DNA of 64,000 bases from Rubellicoccus peritrichatus (lineage in GTDB: Bacteria; Verrucomicrobiota; Verrucomicrobiia; Opitutales; Cerasicoccaceae). The notes below the pieces were generated by a model that was not told where the DNA came from, did not search any database, and saw only the letters and a list, made by a program, of their open reading frames with translations. Of the stretch, positions 1 to 8,925 are shown one piece after another; within the stretch, counting starts at the first letter, position 1; each line of letters begins with the position of its first letter. Where the stretch lies: the NCBI RefSeq assembly GCF_033100135.1, contig NZ_CP136920.1, positions 3,095,001 to 3,159,000 on the forward strand, in the 5' to 3' direction. Both the position numbers and the translations under genes were made by a program.

Positions 1-144
1 TGAGTCGGAGGTTACATTGCCATGCTGCCATCCTTCGACGTCAGTTGAAAAGTCATTGCTGAAACCAATGCTGATTGCGGATGCTTCGAATGAAACGAGA
101 GCAAGTGCAGCCACCGTTAAACGAGGTAGTAGTCGGGAGATCAT
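1..144 (-). CDS. Secreted protein, N-terminal fragment
   Basis: Reading leftward from the ATG at 144 gives 48 open codons running off the window edge. The first ~22 residues (basic MISRLLPR, then a hydrophobic alanine/leucine/valine stretch ending SFEASA) look like a signal peptide, followed by a polar segment (FSNDFSTDVEGWQ) like the start of many PEP-CTERM or carbohydrate-binding extracellular domains. It is divergent from the PEP-CTERM gene at 345. Only the N-terminus is visible, so function cannot be named; a second PEP-CTERM protein is possible but unseen. Confidence 0.6.
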   Translation of the reverse strand, partial: MISRLLPRLTVAALALVSFEASAISIGFSNDFSTDVEGWQHGNVTSDS

Positions 145-257
145 GCCTGTTTTTTAACACCATGCCTGATGTAGTCAAATGCTTAGGCAAGGGGTGTTTC
201 CTCTAATTCGCTACATCGGAAGTAGTTTTAAATGCATTTGGTGCCTTTTTTGACTCA

Positions 258-271
258 CCGTAAAAATACGG
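258..271. promoter_or_regulatory. Palindrome upstream of PEP-CTERM gene
   Basis: CCGTA-AAAA-TACGG forms a perfect 5-bp inverted repeat 74 bp before the PEP-CTERM start and between two divergent secreted-protein genes. It could be an operator, or a small hairpin in the 5' leader. No promoter boxes are convincing around it and I did not notice a second copy in the window. Confidence 0.3.
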
Positions 272-344
272 AGGGGCGGATTGTTGGCCATAAGTCCGAT
301 ATGCTTATGCTGTAGCTGTTCAATCAAACAACACTGTAGATCTT

Positions 345-1172
345 ATGAAACACACTATTACTATTCTTCTCGCATCAATATTATCCCAAGGCATATCTGC
401 TGCGATTACGGCTCCTGTTAGCGGCCCGGTTATCGGCAATGGTGTCATTAACCTCGGAAGTCCCGAGCCGGTCTTCAACGAGTTTGGAGTTCAAATCACA
501 CACCCATTTCACAGTTCTTTTGCCAATATTTATGGAGAACTGACCGGAGCAGAGTCATTTGACTTTGATACGGGCAATGATCTGGCATTGGGCCATAACG
601 CGATTAATAATGTCGTTTATACCGACCCAGCGGCTCCTACCGGCAATGGATATTGGTCTGGCCTGATTGGTATCAATCATGGCCTGTCAGGTGCTCTTGG
701 GATTGCCGAGTCCTCTCAAATTGGCTTTGCCTTTCGCGGTTTTTCTCTGAATCCCAATGTTGCGACGGATTACTTCATCAATACCACGACCAACGTCGAG
801 ACGCGTATCTACCGTAATGGTGAAGTCGGCATATTTGATCTCAGTACCAACACCATGGTTTATACGCAAGGTGGATTGATTGCGAAGATCTTTACTGATT
901 GGGATGGCGGCGATACCGGTGTTACCGCTTTTGACACAGACGCGGGTATTGGTGACATCGACACATCGATTGAAGGCTGGAATGATATTATCACTTCCTA
1001 CTATGCAGACAGCGATACACCGATCCAGGTCGATGGAGGCACTCTTGAAGGTAACTATGCAGTGTTTCCCGGCGTTGGAGAAGTGACTGCTGTCCCCGAG
1101 CCAAATGCGATATATGGTGCTGCACTAGTCCTGTTCGGAGTGCTGGTTTTTCGCCGGCGTTTCAAAAGTTAA
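345..1172 (+). CDS. PEP-CTERM sorting domain protein
   Basis: A 275-residue exported protein. It has an N-terminal signal peptide (MKHTITILLASILSQGISA), a long polar body with no enzyme motif I recognise, and a C-terminal tripartite sorting signal: VPEP at about residue 250, a hydrophobic helix, and the basic tail RRRFK. This is the classic exosortase substrate layout, so the protein is expected to be cut and anchored or secreted by the exosortase encoded at 57.0-58.1 kb. The body resembles PEP-CTERM surface or matrix proteins only in being extracellular and Asn/Thr/Gly-rich. Start is the ATG directly before the signal peptide; no clear ribosome site. A strong hairpin follows the gene. Confidence 0.85.
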   Translation: MKHTITILLASILSQGISAAITAPVSGPVIGNGVINLGSPEPVFNEFGVQITHPFHSSFANIYGELTGAESFDFDTGNDLALGHNAINNVVYTDPAAPTGNGYWSGLIGINHGLSGALGIAESSQIGFAFRGFSLNPNVATDYFINTTTNVETRIYRNGEVGIFDLSTNTMVYTQGGLIAKIFTDWDGGDTGVTAFDTDAGIGDIDTSIEGWNDIITSYYADSDTPIQVDGGTLEGNYAVFPGVGEVTAVPEPNAIYGAALVLFGVLVFRRRFKS

Positions 1173-1206
1173 ATCTTTCTATTCACTGTTACTACCTTAC
1201 ACAGAA

Positions 1207-1239
1207 AAACGGCTGCGGGGATTTTTCCTGCAGCCGTTT
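1207..1239 (+). terminator. Terminator after PEP-CTERM gene
   Basis: AAACGGCTGC pairs perfectly with GCAGCCGTTT around a 13-base loop, 35 bp after the stop codon. The downstream side (ACTGTTTTTAG) is only moderately T-rich. Fits a Rho-independent terminator for the monocistronic PEP-CTERM gene. Confidence 0.7.
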
Positions 1240-1464
1240 ACTGTTTTTAGCGTACTCTGTATATGGATGACCAGGCTGTGCCTTCAAATTAATTTATGTG
1301 CAGATTTACACCACTTTTGGGCTCAATATCCGAAATTCCTTTATCCATGAGCTTTGGAAACCCAGTCCAGCGTCGCTAACGGTCGGAAGCCATGGCACAA
1401 CGGTGGTTAGACGAATTCTTTGATCCAACTGTCAGATATTTGCGCTGGTTGGTATAAACAGGTA
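1240..1464. other. Intergenic region before the PSD1 cluster
   Basis: About 225 bases with no supported gene, repeat or RNA. It should contain the promoter of the beta-propeller/sigma-factor cluster, but I cannot pick -35/-10 boxes with confidence. Very short open frames here have no initiation signal or recognisable product. Confidence 0.4.
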
Positions 1465-2436
1465 ATGGCGTTTTATCTACGTTTGTTCATATACCTGCTG
1501 CCCGTTTCTCTTTTGGGGCATAACTATCACGCTGAAGAGGCTTGGCTGGAGTCGCCTGCGTCATTGGACCAGATCGGAAATACCCATGGTGAAGTGGCCG
1601 TTGCTGCGAATGGCGAGATTTACTTGTCTGTTCAGGGCGGAGAGCTCAAGGGGATCCAGGTTTATTCGCCGGATGGGCAGTATTTGCGGAATGTCCCGGG
1701 GGCGCCCAATGATATCCATGGTTTCGTTATCCGCCAGGAAGATGATGATGAGTTCATCTATTACGTCCAGTTGCAAAAGGGCACACTGGTAAAGATGAAT
1801 TTGTCAGGTGAGCAAGTTTGGGAAACGCCCCACACACAGATCCCTGAAAAATACCTGCTCAAGCACAAAGAAACAGGCCAGCCGCGGCCGCGCTTCACAA
1901 TGGTTGATGTGGCCCCTGATGGTCGTATCTTTGTGGTGGATGGTTATGGCACGGATAATATCCATGTGTTTGACGCCAAAGGAGAATATTTGGATACTTA
2001 TGTTATGAAAGCGGCTCCATTTAGCTGTAATAACCTGCACAAAATCCACATCGATACCCGGTATGCCGACCCCCGGATTCTTGGCTGCGACCGCAGGAAT
2101 GACCGTCTGATTCACCTGACACTGGATGGTGAGTGGATTGGTGAATACGCAACCGGTTTGCGCCGTCCCAGTGCCGCTGCTTTTCGCGGTGACGTGGTTG
2201 TGATTGCTGAGATCAATGGCCGTATTTCGATCCTGGATAAAGCAGGCAAAATTACGCAAAAGCTGGGGACAAACGATAACCCAAAGACCTACGGTCATAA
2301 CAAAACCAGGCCAGCTGAGTGGAAGACCGATGTTGTGCATTCGCCACATGGCATTGCTTTTGACCAGGATGGAGATATTATTGTTTCCGAGTATAACCAG
2401 TTTGGGCGTGTTTTGTGTTTCAAAGCCCTGAATTAA
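1465..2436 (+). CDS. Secreted NHL/SMP-30-like beta-propeller protein
   Basis: From the ATG at 1465 the product is 323 residues: a signal peptide (MAFYLRLFIYLLPVSLLG), then repeated blades of NHL type, with the pattern 'D-x-D/G-I-x-V-x-D/E' seen in VAPDGRIFVVDGYG and in FDQDGDIIVSEYN near the C-terminus. A TTG start at 1420 is possible but would bury the signal peptide behind 15 residues. Such propellers in Verrucomicrobia and Planctomycetes are often fused to or sit beside PSD1/DUF1501 genes. The stop is 15 bp before the sigma factor start, so it heads that operon. Substrate or partner unknown; an enzymatic role (gluconolactonase-like) is not supported by visible catalytic residues. Confidence 0.7.
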   Translation: MAFYLRLFIYLLPVSLLGHNYHAEEAWLESPASLDQIGNTHGEVAVAANGEIYLSVQGGELKGIQVYSPDGQYLRNVPGAPNDIHGFVIRQEDDDEFIYYVQLQKGTLVKMNLSGEQVWETPHTQIPEKYLLKHKETGQPRPRFTMVDVAPDGRIFVVDGYGTDNIHVFDAKGEYLDTYVMKAAPFSCNNLHKIHIDTRYADPRILGCDRRNDRLIHLTLDGEWIGEYATGLRRPSAAAFRGDVVVIAEINGRISILDKAGKITQKLGTNDNPKTYGHNKTRPAEWKTDVVHSPHGIAFDQDGDIIVSEYNQFGRVLCFKALN

Positions 2437-2451
2437 AAAAGATCCAATATT

Positions 2452-2988
2452 ATGCAACCCAGCCAAACTGACAGTGATTTAGACGCTGGCTATGTGATTG
2501 AGATTTCCGAATCCCAGATTCCGTTGCGCTCTTATATCTGGAAGTTTGTCGGGAATCGGCATGATACCGATGATATTCTTCAGAATACGAATATTATCCT
2601 CTGGGAGAAACGGATGGATTGGGACCCTGAGACAGTCTTTCTGAAATGGGCATACCGGATTGCATACTTTCAGGTGAAGGCTCATTTTCGTGACCGAGGC
2701 CGTGAGCAAAAACGCCTTCGTTTTGATGACTCCCTGCTTGATCTGCTGGCGCATGATGAACCGCATATGTTTTCATCAACCAAGTTGTTCGAAGCACTGG
2801 ATACCTGTCTGGGGAAAATGGAAACGACCAAGCGGGAGCTTCTGGTAAGGCGTTACGAAGGCAGCACGTCTGTCGAAGACCTTGCCAAAGAAAAAGGCTA
2901 TTCCGCGAACACACTTTCACAAATATTGAGGCGTATGCGATCCAGATTATCGGACTGCATTCAGCTACAATTAAACACTTCAACTTAG
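2452..2988 (+). CDS. ECF-type RNA polymerase sigma factor (Verrucomicrobia/Planctomycete family)
   Basis: A 178-residue protein with sigma-70 region 2 at about residues 20-80 ([16 protein letters not shown], then [21 protein letters not shown]) and region 4 at about 118-172 ([14 protein letters not shown], then a helix-turn-helix around [20 protein letters not shown]). It matches the sigma subfamily that in Planctomycetes and Verrucomicrobia is followed by a FecR-like protein and then PSD1/DUF1501 genes, as here. The next gene starts 15 bp downstream and probably encodes its membrane anti-sigma or signal-transducing partner. It likely drives this gene cluster, but no target promoter motif could be identified. 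Confidence 0.85.
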   Translation: MQPSQTDSDLDAGYVIEISESQIPLRSYIWKFVGNRHDTDDILQNTNIILWEKRMDWDPETVFLKWAYRIAYFQVKAHFRDRGREQKRLRFDDSLLDLLAHDEPHMFSSTKLFEALDTCLGKMETTKRELLVRRYEGSTSVEDLAKEKGYSANTLSQILRRMRSRLSDCIQLQLNTST

Positions 2989-3003
2989 TGAACGGAGGCT
3001 GGT

Positions 3004-4317
3004 ATGAATAAACAATTCGACAGTATTGACGGGCTCATATGGAAGTATTTGGACGGTTCGATTACAGAGCCCGAGTTTGATGAGCTACAGCAGTTGCTCA
3101 AGGAGGACGAGGACTACCGTCGCCGCTATCAGTTGCTGACAGAGATACATAATGGCCTTGATGCTCGGCCAGCGGGTGAGGTTTCCCTCGCTCAAGAGTC
3201 GCTGCCTGCCACCAGAAGTACTGGCAAGCGTTCCTTTCTTTGGCTTGGAGGGATCGCAGCGGTGATTCTTTTTATGTTGTTGAGCCTGACGATTTTTTCA
3301 GAGCCCAAACTCGATGTCATTTTAAGTGCCTCAAGAGAAGCTGACTGGCGTGGAGCGGACCTTCAAGTGGGAGAGCAGGCAACAACACGTATCATGCACC
3401 TCATGGGAGGTGCGATTGCTTTGAAATTTCCCGGTAAAACCAGCGCAATCATTGAAGGCCCGGCCCTCTTTCAGATTCAAAACAATGAAACCATAGAACT
3501 TTCTTCCGGAACGATTACCGTCCATCATGAAGGCAAACCGGGAGATTTCCGGGTAATCACACCGGTTGGTCGGTTTACTGATTTAGGAACCAAATTTGGC
3601 ATTGCGGTTGGCAATGGCGTGAAGGATTCGGTGGTTATGGCCGAAGTTTACGAAGGGGAAGTGGTTTTTGATAACTATGAAAACACACAGGTCAGCTTTA
3701 CCGATGGCGATGCCTATGCAATTGTCGGAGATAATGAACATCAGGTAATGCTTGCAGACCTTGACGGTGAACAGGTTAAGGTCACCGGGATGTTTGAGCT
3801 TTCCTCTTCCGGGGAGAGGATCAAATCCACTGATAATCTGGCGCTGGGAAAACCTGTGATTGATGCCCGATATTATAACTCGCCCAAGCATGGTGAGGTT
3901 TTCCCACCTTCTGCCCTGACCGATAATCGATTGAATGACTCAGGATCTCCATGGAATTGGTCCTTTTGGCTGGCGCCTGATGGTGAAGCAGGCCGTTTTA
4001 CACTCGATCTACTCGATGTATATTCTATCTCCCGTATTGAGCTGCTGAATACCCGGAATCGCCACTATGACGATCGAGGTATAGACGAATTTTTTATCGA
4101 GGTCTCGAGCGATGGTGAGTTTTACGAGCCTTTATTGGAAGGCCGTTTGCAGCGTATTCCGACGCAGGATGAACAAGATTATCAGTTCGAGGTATTTTCG
4201 TTTGATCCGGTTCAAGCCCGTTACATACGGTTGACAGGAAAATCGCATCATAGTGAAAGGGGTATCAAGCAGACATCCAATGGCGGTGGACTCAACGAGA
4301 TCCGGGTATTCGAGTAA
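3004..4317 (+). CDS. FecR-like membrane protein with discoidin-type C-terminus
   Basis: 437 residues. A cytoplasmic N-terminal part (1-78) with a short helical anti-sigma-like segment (LIWKYLDGSITEPEFDELQQLL) is followed by one transmembrane helix at about 80-99, then a periplasmic FecR beta-domain (about 110-240; FRVITPVGRFTDLGTKFGI is the typical FecR signature) and a C-terminal F5/8 type C (discoidin) fold ending near SRIELLNTRN...ARYIRLTG. A strong ribosome site GGAGG lies 5-9 bases before the ATG, unusual for this window. It probably senses an extracytoplasmic ligand, perhaps a glycan, and controls the sigma factor encoded just before it. Confidence 0.8.
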   Translation: MNKQFDSIDGLIWKYLDGSITEPEFDELQQLLKEDEDYRRRYQLLTEIHNGLDARPAGEVSLAQESLPATRSTGKRSFLWLGGIAAVILFMLLSLTIFSEPKLDVILSASREADWRGADLQVGEQATTRIMHLMGGAIALKFPGKTSAIIEGPALFQIQNNETIELSSGTITVHHEGKPGDFRVITPVGRFTDLGTKFGIAVGNGVKDSVVMAEVYEGEVVFDNYENTQVSFTDGDAYAIVGDNEHQVMLADLDGEQVKVTGMFELSSSGERIKSTDNLALGKPVIDARYYNSPKHGEVFPPSALTDNRLNDSGSPWNWSFWLAPDGEAGRFTLDLLDVYSISRIELLNTRNRHYDDRGIDEFFIEVSSDGEFYEPLLEGRLQRIPTQDEQDYQFEVFSFDPVQARYIRLTGKSHHSERGIKQTSNGGGLNEIRVFE

Positions 4318-4408
4318 TACCTAAAGGCTTTGGACAGGGGTGGAACTTGACGGATAAAATTAGCAAAGAAAATACGTCATATTTGTAATCCTACTGGTAT
4401 AGATTAGC

Positions 4409-7400
4409 ATGCCTTTGCTTGTTCGTTTATACAATATCCCGATAATCGCATTTGTCCTGCCCCTTTTTCTGCTCTTGGGTTGTGCTGACTCTACAAAAGA
4501 GGCTTCTGTGGCAGATATGCAGAGCGATGCGGCCAGCGCTCATGAAGAGTCTGGTATCGCGATAAAGGTTGAGCCGATTAGCTTTAACCGGGATGTCCGG
4601 CCGATCCTGTCTGAGAATTGTTACTTCTGCCATGGCCCTGATGAAACGAATAATAAGGCAGACTTGCGTTTGGACCTTCGTGATGCCGCTATCGCTTCAG
4701 GGGTTCTTGTTCCCGGTGATGCGGCGAACAGCGAGCTGGTAAAACGTATTATGACGGATGATGTCGATGATGTCATGCCGCCACCCGATGCACACAAAAC
4801 CCTCACTGATGAGCAGAAGGCGTTAATGGCACGCTGGATTGATGAGGGGGCTGAGTATGAAGGGCATTGGTCATACCAGCGAGTAGAGAGGCCGGACTAT
4901 GCTTCGATTGATGCAATTGTAAGTAACAATCTGAAAGAAAGGGGGCTGAACTTTTCGCCACCTGCGGACAAGGAAACTCTTGTACGTCGAGTCTATTTGG
5001 ATGTGACTGGTCTCCCTCCGACACCGGAAGAAGCGCGTGCTTTTCTCGATGACGAATCAACGGATGCCTACGAAAAACTCATTGATCGTCTGCTGGAATC
5101 TCCGCATTACGGAGAATATATGGCCATTTACTGGCTGGATGCAGTTCGCTTTGCCGATTCGGTCGGTTATCATGGAGATCAATCACGGGATGCCAGTGCC
5201 TTTCGTGATTATGTGATTGAAGCATTCAATGCGAATATGCCATTCGACCAATTTACGATCGAACAGATTGCTGGTGACCTGCTTCCGGACCCGACATTAC
5301 GGCAGCGTATTGCAGCGAGTTACAATCATCTCAATCAGGTCAGTAAGGAAGGAGGTATTCAGGATAAAGAGTACATAAAGAAGTATCAGGCAGAGCGCGT
5401 TCGTACCACATCGACTGCGTGGTTGGGGTCGACGTTAGCTTGTGCGGAGTGCCACGACCATAAATTTGATCCGTTTACCGCGAAAGACTTTTACTCATTC
5501 TCTGCATTCTTTGCGGATATCCTGGAGAAAGGGGCGTGGACCGGCAATGGGAGTTATCAGGAAGATATCCAGCCTTTTATCGAAAGCTTGGGTTTACATT
5601 TACCCAAGCAGACATCGAAGGCTGGGTTTGGGCTGACTCTTGAGGTGCCTAATCGCACATTTTTGCTTAATCAGGAAAAACATGAGTTGGAACTGGAAGC
5701 ACATAAGCAGCGACTGAATGCTGGAACACCCTCAGCACATGCAGAATTCGAAACATGGCTTGCCGCTGAAAAGCGTTTTCATGAACAAGGCATTCAGCGG
5801 ACCTATCAATTTGAAGTTAAAGATACGGAAAATGATATTGCGCCCCTTGAGCTTAACTTGCCAAGCCAGCCGATTAAGAGTATGAACTTCCAGGTTGCCT
5901 ATAATGATAAGGTCGAGAATAAGAAGGCACAGTTTGGCGTCGTCGTTCATTTTGATACGAAGAGTTATCTGCTGGCCTGGGGGGATGACATAGAAGTTGA
6001 GGGGCTTGAGAGGATTAAACAGAAACGCCCCTGGAGGTACAAAGCTGTCAATGATCAGAGCTTTAACTTAAGTGACCTAAAGCTTCCATCTGATGTGGAG
6101 ATGCTGAACTCGATTGAGTTTATTAGCAATGCGAACGAGGAGGGTGATCCAGCCTTTAAACTGCAACGTGTTGATGTAACAACCAGGCGATACGATGTGC
6201 CTAAAGGCACTCTTGAGGACGAGAATATTGCTTTAGTCGAAGAGTATTTGGCTGGCACTATAAGCGAAGAGAATAACACAAATTTAAGACACAAGTTTTT
6301 TGAGAAACATGCGAGTAGCGAAGATCTGAGTGAGGCGCAGGAAAAGTATTCGGAAGTCAACAATTTGCTGAATGGAAGTCGATACGTGCCAGCGACGGTG
6401 AGTGCCAAACCCCGGGAAATTAAAATTCTACCTCGTGGTAATTGGATGGATGAGAGCGGTGAAGTCGTGCTTCCCACGACACCTTCTTTTCTTCCTGATT
6501 TGCGTGCATCCACTGAAACGGAACGTCTGACACGCCTTGATCTTGCCCAGTGGATTGTCAGTCGGGAGAATCCCTTGACTGCACGTGCATACGTTAATCG
6601 CTTGTGGGCTCAGTATTTTGGGACGGCACTTTCAAGTGCACCAGAGGACCTTGGATTGCAGGGCGAATATCCAGTCTATCCTGAGTTGCTCGAATGGCTG
6701 GCTGCGGAATTTATGGAATCCGGTTGGGATGTGAAACGCCTTGTGAAGCAGATTGTCATGTCCCGGACCTACCGGCAGTCGAGTGAGGCGAATCCTGAGT
6801 TAATGGAATTGGATCCCTACAACCGATTGCTTGCGCGACAGACTCCGCGTCGTTTGCCGGCAGAGTCAATTCGTGATAACGCTTTGGCAGCCTCGGGATT
6901 GTTGGTTCGAAACATCGGCGGGCCAAGTGTAAGGCCTTATCAACCAGCAAACTACTACCAGCATTTGAATTTCCCCAGACGCAAATACGTCAGTGATACC
7001 AATCATGATCAGTATCGCCGAGGCGTATACACACATTGGCAGCGCACTTTTCTTCATCCAATGCTCATGGCTTTCGATGCGCCTTCGCGTGATGAATGTA
7101 CGGTGTTGCGGGCACAATCAAATACACCACTACAAGCATTGAATTTGTTGAATGATCCCACTTTTGTTGAAGCGGCAAAAGCATTGGCTGACAAACTTGT
7201 CACCTCGCAAACAGAGGACGAGTTGCGTTTGGCGGATGCCTTTGAAGCGGTTCTGATGCGTGAGCCATCAAAGAGGGAAATGGAGGTTATGCTGACTTTT
7301 CTTTCACGTGAACGCGAAAGGTTCGCTGAAGAGCCTGAGCGTTCCAAATCTTTCCTGAACGTAGGTCTCTATCGGGTAAATGAATCCATTCCCAAATCAG

Positions 7401-7468
7401 AAATCGCAGCGTGGACGAGTGTCTGTCGGGCAATCTTTAACCTTAATGAATCCATCACTAAATACTAA
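4409..7468 (+). CDS. PSD1 protein: lipoprotein c-type cytochrome with DUF1549/DUF1553
   Basis: 1019 residues. The N-terminus ends in a lipobox (LLLGC, Cys 25), then a planctomycete cytochrome C domain with haem motif CYFCH (residues 71-75), a DUF1549 domain with a second CAECH-DHK motif (345-349), a beta-rich middle insert, and DUF1553 in the C-terminal 300 residues (LARQTPRRLPAESIRDN, DAPSRDECTVLRAQSNTPLQALNLLNDPTF). The family is highly expanded in Planctomycetes and Verrucomicrobia and has no established reaction; a periplasmic redox role tied to polysaccharide use has been suggested. The DUF1501 gene follows after 6 bp, a nearly universal pairing. Upstream gap of 91 bp may hold an extra promoter. 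Confidence 0.9.
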   Translation: MPLLVRLYNIPIIAFVLPLFLLLGCADSTKEASVADMQSDAASAHEESGIAIKVEPISFNRDVRPILSENCYFCHGPDETNNKADLRLDLRDAAIASGVLVPGDAANSELVKRIMTDDVDDVMPPPDAHKTLTDEQKALMARWIDEGAEYEGHWSYQRVERPDYASIDAIVSNNLKERGLNFSPPADKETLVRRVYLDVTGLPPTPEEARAFLDDESTDAYEKLIDRLLESPHYGEYMAIYWLDAVRFADSVGYHGDQSRDASAFRDYVIEAFNANMPFDQFTIEQIAGDLLPDPTLRQRIAASYNHLNQVSKEGGIQDKEYIKKYQAERVRTTSTAWLGSTLACAECHDHKFDPFTAKDFYSFSAFFADILEKGAWTGNGSYQEDIQPFIESLGLHLPKQTSKAGFGLTLEVPNRTFLLNQEKHELELEAHKQRLNAGTPSAHAEFETWLAAEKRFHEQGIQRTYQFEVKDTENDIAPLELNLPSQPIKSMNFQVAYNDKVENKKAQFGVVVHFDTKSYLLAWGDDIEVEGLERIKQKRPWRYKAVNDQSFNLSDLKLPSDVEMLNSIEFISNANEEGDPAFKLQRVDVTTRRYDVPKGTLEDENIALVEEYLAGTISEENNTNLRHKFFEKHASSEDLSEAQEKYSEVNNLLNGSRYVPATVSAKPREIKILPRGNWMDESGEVVLPTTPSFLPDLRASTETERLTRLDLAQWIVSRENPLTARAYVNRLWAQYFGTALSSAPEDLGLQGEYPVYPELLEWLAAEFMESGWDVKRLVKQIVMSRTYRQSSEANPELMELDPYNRLLARQTPRRLPAESIRDNALAASGLLVRNIGGPSVRPYQPANYYQHLNFPRRKYVSDTNHDQYRRGVYTHWQRTFLHPMLMAFDAPSRDECTVLRAQSNTPLQALNLLNDPTFVEAAKALADKLVTSQTEDELRLADAFEAVLMREPSKREMEVMLTFLSRERERFAEEPERSKSFLNVGLYRVNESIPKSEIAAWTSVCRAIFNLNESITKY

Positions 7469-7474
7469 ATAATC

Positions 7475-8911
7475 ATGAGTGATTCCGAGGCATTCAAATC
7501 GATCAAAGCGGCTGTTAGTCGCCGTACCTTCTTAAAGCGCTCGTTGACCAGTATGGGGGCGTTTGCATTGGGCGACCTTTTGGCCTCTTCGGATGCACAG
7601 TCCGCCTGGAAGGGAACTTTTGGCGACGGTACCCACCATCTACCCAAGGTTAAGCGGGTGATTCACTTGTGCATGGCGGGTGGGCCCTCACATCTTGAGA
7701 CCTTTGACTACAAGCCTGAGTTGGAACGATTGAATGGACAGGCAATGCCTGAGTCCTTTACCAAAGGAGAACAACTGGCACAGCTCCAAGGCTCTAAATT
7801 GAATGTAATGGGACCCATATCCGGCTTTGAGCGGCGAGGCCAATGCGGGATGATGGTGAATGAACAGTTCCCGCACATCGGAAGTATCGCTGATGATATT
7901 GCCGTGGTTCGCTCAATGTATACCGAGCAGATCAATCATGACCCGGCGCATACGTTCATGAACACCGGTTCGATCATACCAGGTCGGCCATGCATGGGAG
8001 CGTGGACACTTTACGGATTGGGTAGTCTTTCGTCAAATCTGCCAGGTTATGTCGTGTTGACAAGTGTTGGTGGAGGGCAGGGGCAACCCATTTCCTCCAA
8101 GCAATGGCATAATGGATTCCTCCCCAGTAAATTCCAGGGCGTTCCATTGCAGTCGAAAGGAGACCCTGTTTATTATGTCAATAATCCCGACGGGATTCAT
8201 CATGAAGCACAAGGTGATTTGATTGATACCGTTAATCAGCTCAATCACATGCATTTGATGGAGAGCCATGACAAGGAAATTGCTGCACGCATCTCACAAT
8301 ATGAGCTCGCATTTCGTATGCAGACATCTGTTCCGGAATTAACAGACTTTAGTAATGAGCCAAAGCATGTCTTTGATCTCTATGGTTGTCAGCCAGGTGA
8401 TGGAAGCTTTGCTTCCAATTGCCTGATGGCACGTCGCCTTGCGGAGCGTGGAGTGCGTTTTATCCAACTATATCACAGAGGATGGGATCATCACGGAAAC
8501 ATCAGGCAGGGGTTTCCAGTTGCTGCCAAACACGTGGATCAGGGGACGGCTGCCTTGATTAAAGATTTGAAAATGCGTGGTCTTTTGGAAGACACTCTTG
8601 TGATCTGGGGTGGTGAGTTTGGCCGTACACCCATGAGCCAAGGGAGTGGCGAAGGAGCAGGACGTGATCATCATATCAAAGGCTTCTCGATATTCCTTGC
8701 TGGTGGCGGTATCAAAGGGGGGACGGTTTATGGCTCGACTGATGAACTTGGTTACTCAGCATTGGAAAACCCGACTTCAGTTCACGATCTTCACATGACG
8801 ATGCTCTATTTGCTCGGTGTTGATCACAAGCGATTGAATTTCCGTTTTCAGGGCCGTGATTTCAGGCTCACTGATGTGCACGGTAAACTGATCAAAGGAA
8901 TTCTAGCCTAA
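7475..8911 (+). CDS. DUF1501 protein, Tat-exported
   Basis: 478 residues with a twin-arginine signal (SRRTFLKRSLTSMGAFALG) and the DUF1501 hallmarks: CMAGGPSHLETFDYKP near residue 70, the metal-site-like stretch YHRGWDHHGN, and VIWGGEFGRTPMSQG near residue 380. DUF1501 belongs to the alkaline-phosphatase/sulfatase-like superfamily, so a periplasmic metal-dependent hydrolase acting with the PSD1 cytochrome is plausible, but no substrate is known. It follows the PSD1 gene by 6 bp and precedes the DUF2231 cytochrome by 14 bp, so the three are surely one transcript. Confidence 0.9.
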   Translation: MSDSEAFKSIKAAVSRRTFLKRSLTSMGAFALGDLLASSDAQSAWKGTFGDGTHHLPKVKRVIHLCMAGGPSHLETFDYKPELERLNGQAMPESFTKGEQLAQLQGSKLNVMGPISGFERRGQCGMMVNEQFPHIGSIADDIAVVRSMYTEQINHDPAHTFMNTGSIIPGRPCMGAWTLYGLGSLSSNLPGYVVLTSVGGGQGQPISSKQWHNGFLPSKFQGVPLQSKGDPVYYVNNPDGIHHEAQGDLIDTVNQLNHMHLMESHDKEIAARISQYELAFRMQTSVPELTDFSNEPKHVFDLYGCQPGDGSFASNCLMARRLAERGVRFIQLYHRGWDHHGNIRQGFPVAAKHVDQGTAALIKDLKMRGLLEDTLVIWGGEFGRTPMSQGSGEGAGRDHHIKGFSIFLAGGGIKGGTVYGSTDELGYSALENPTSVHDLHMTMLYLLGVDHKRLNFRFQGRDFRLTDVHGKLIKGILA

Positions 8912-8925
8912 AGCCTGCCATCTGA

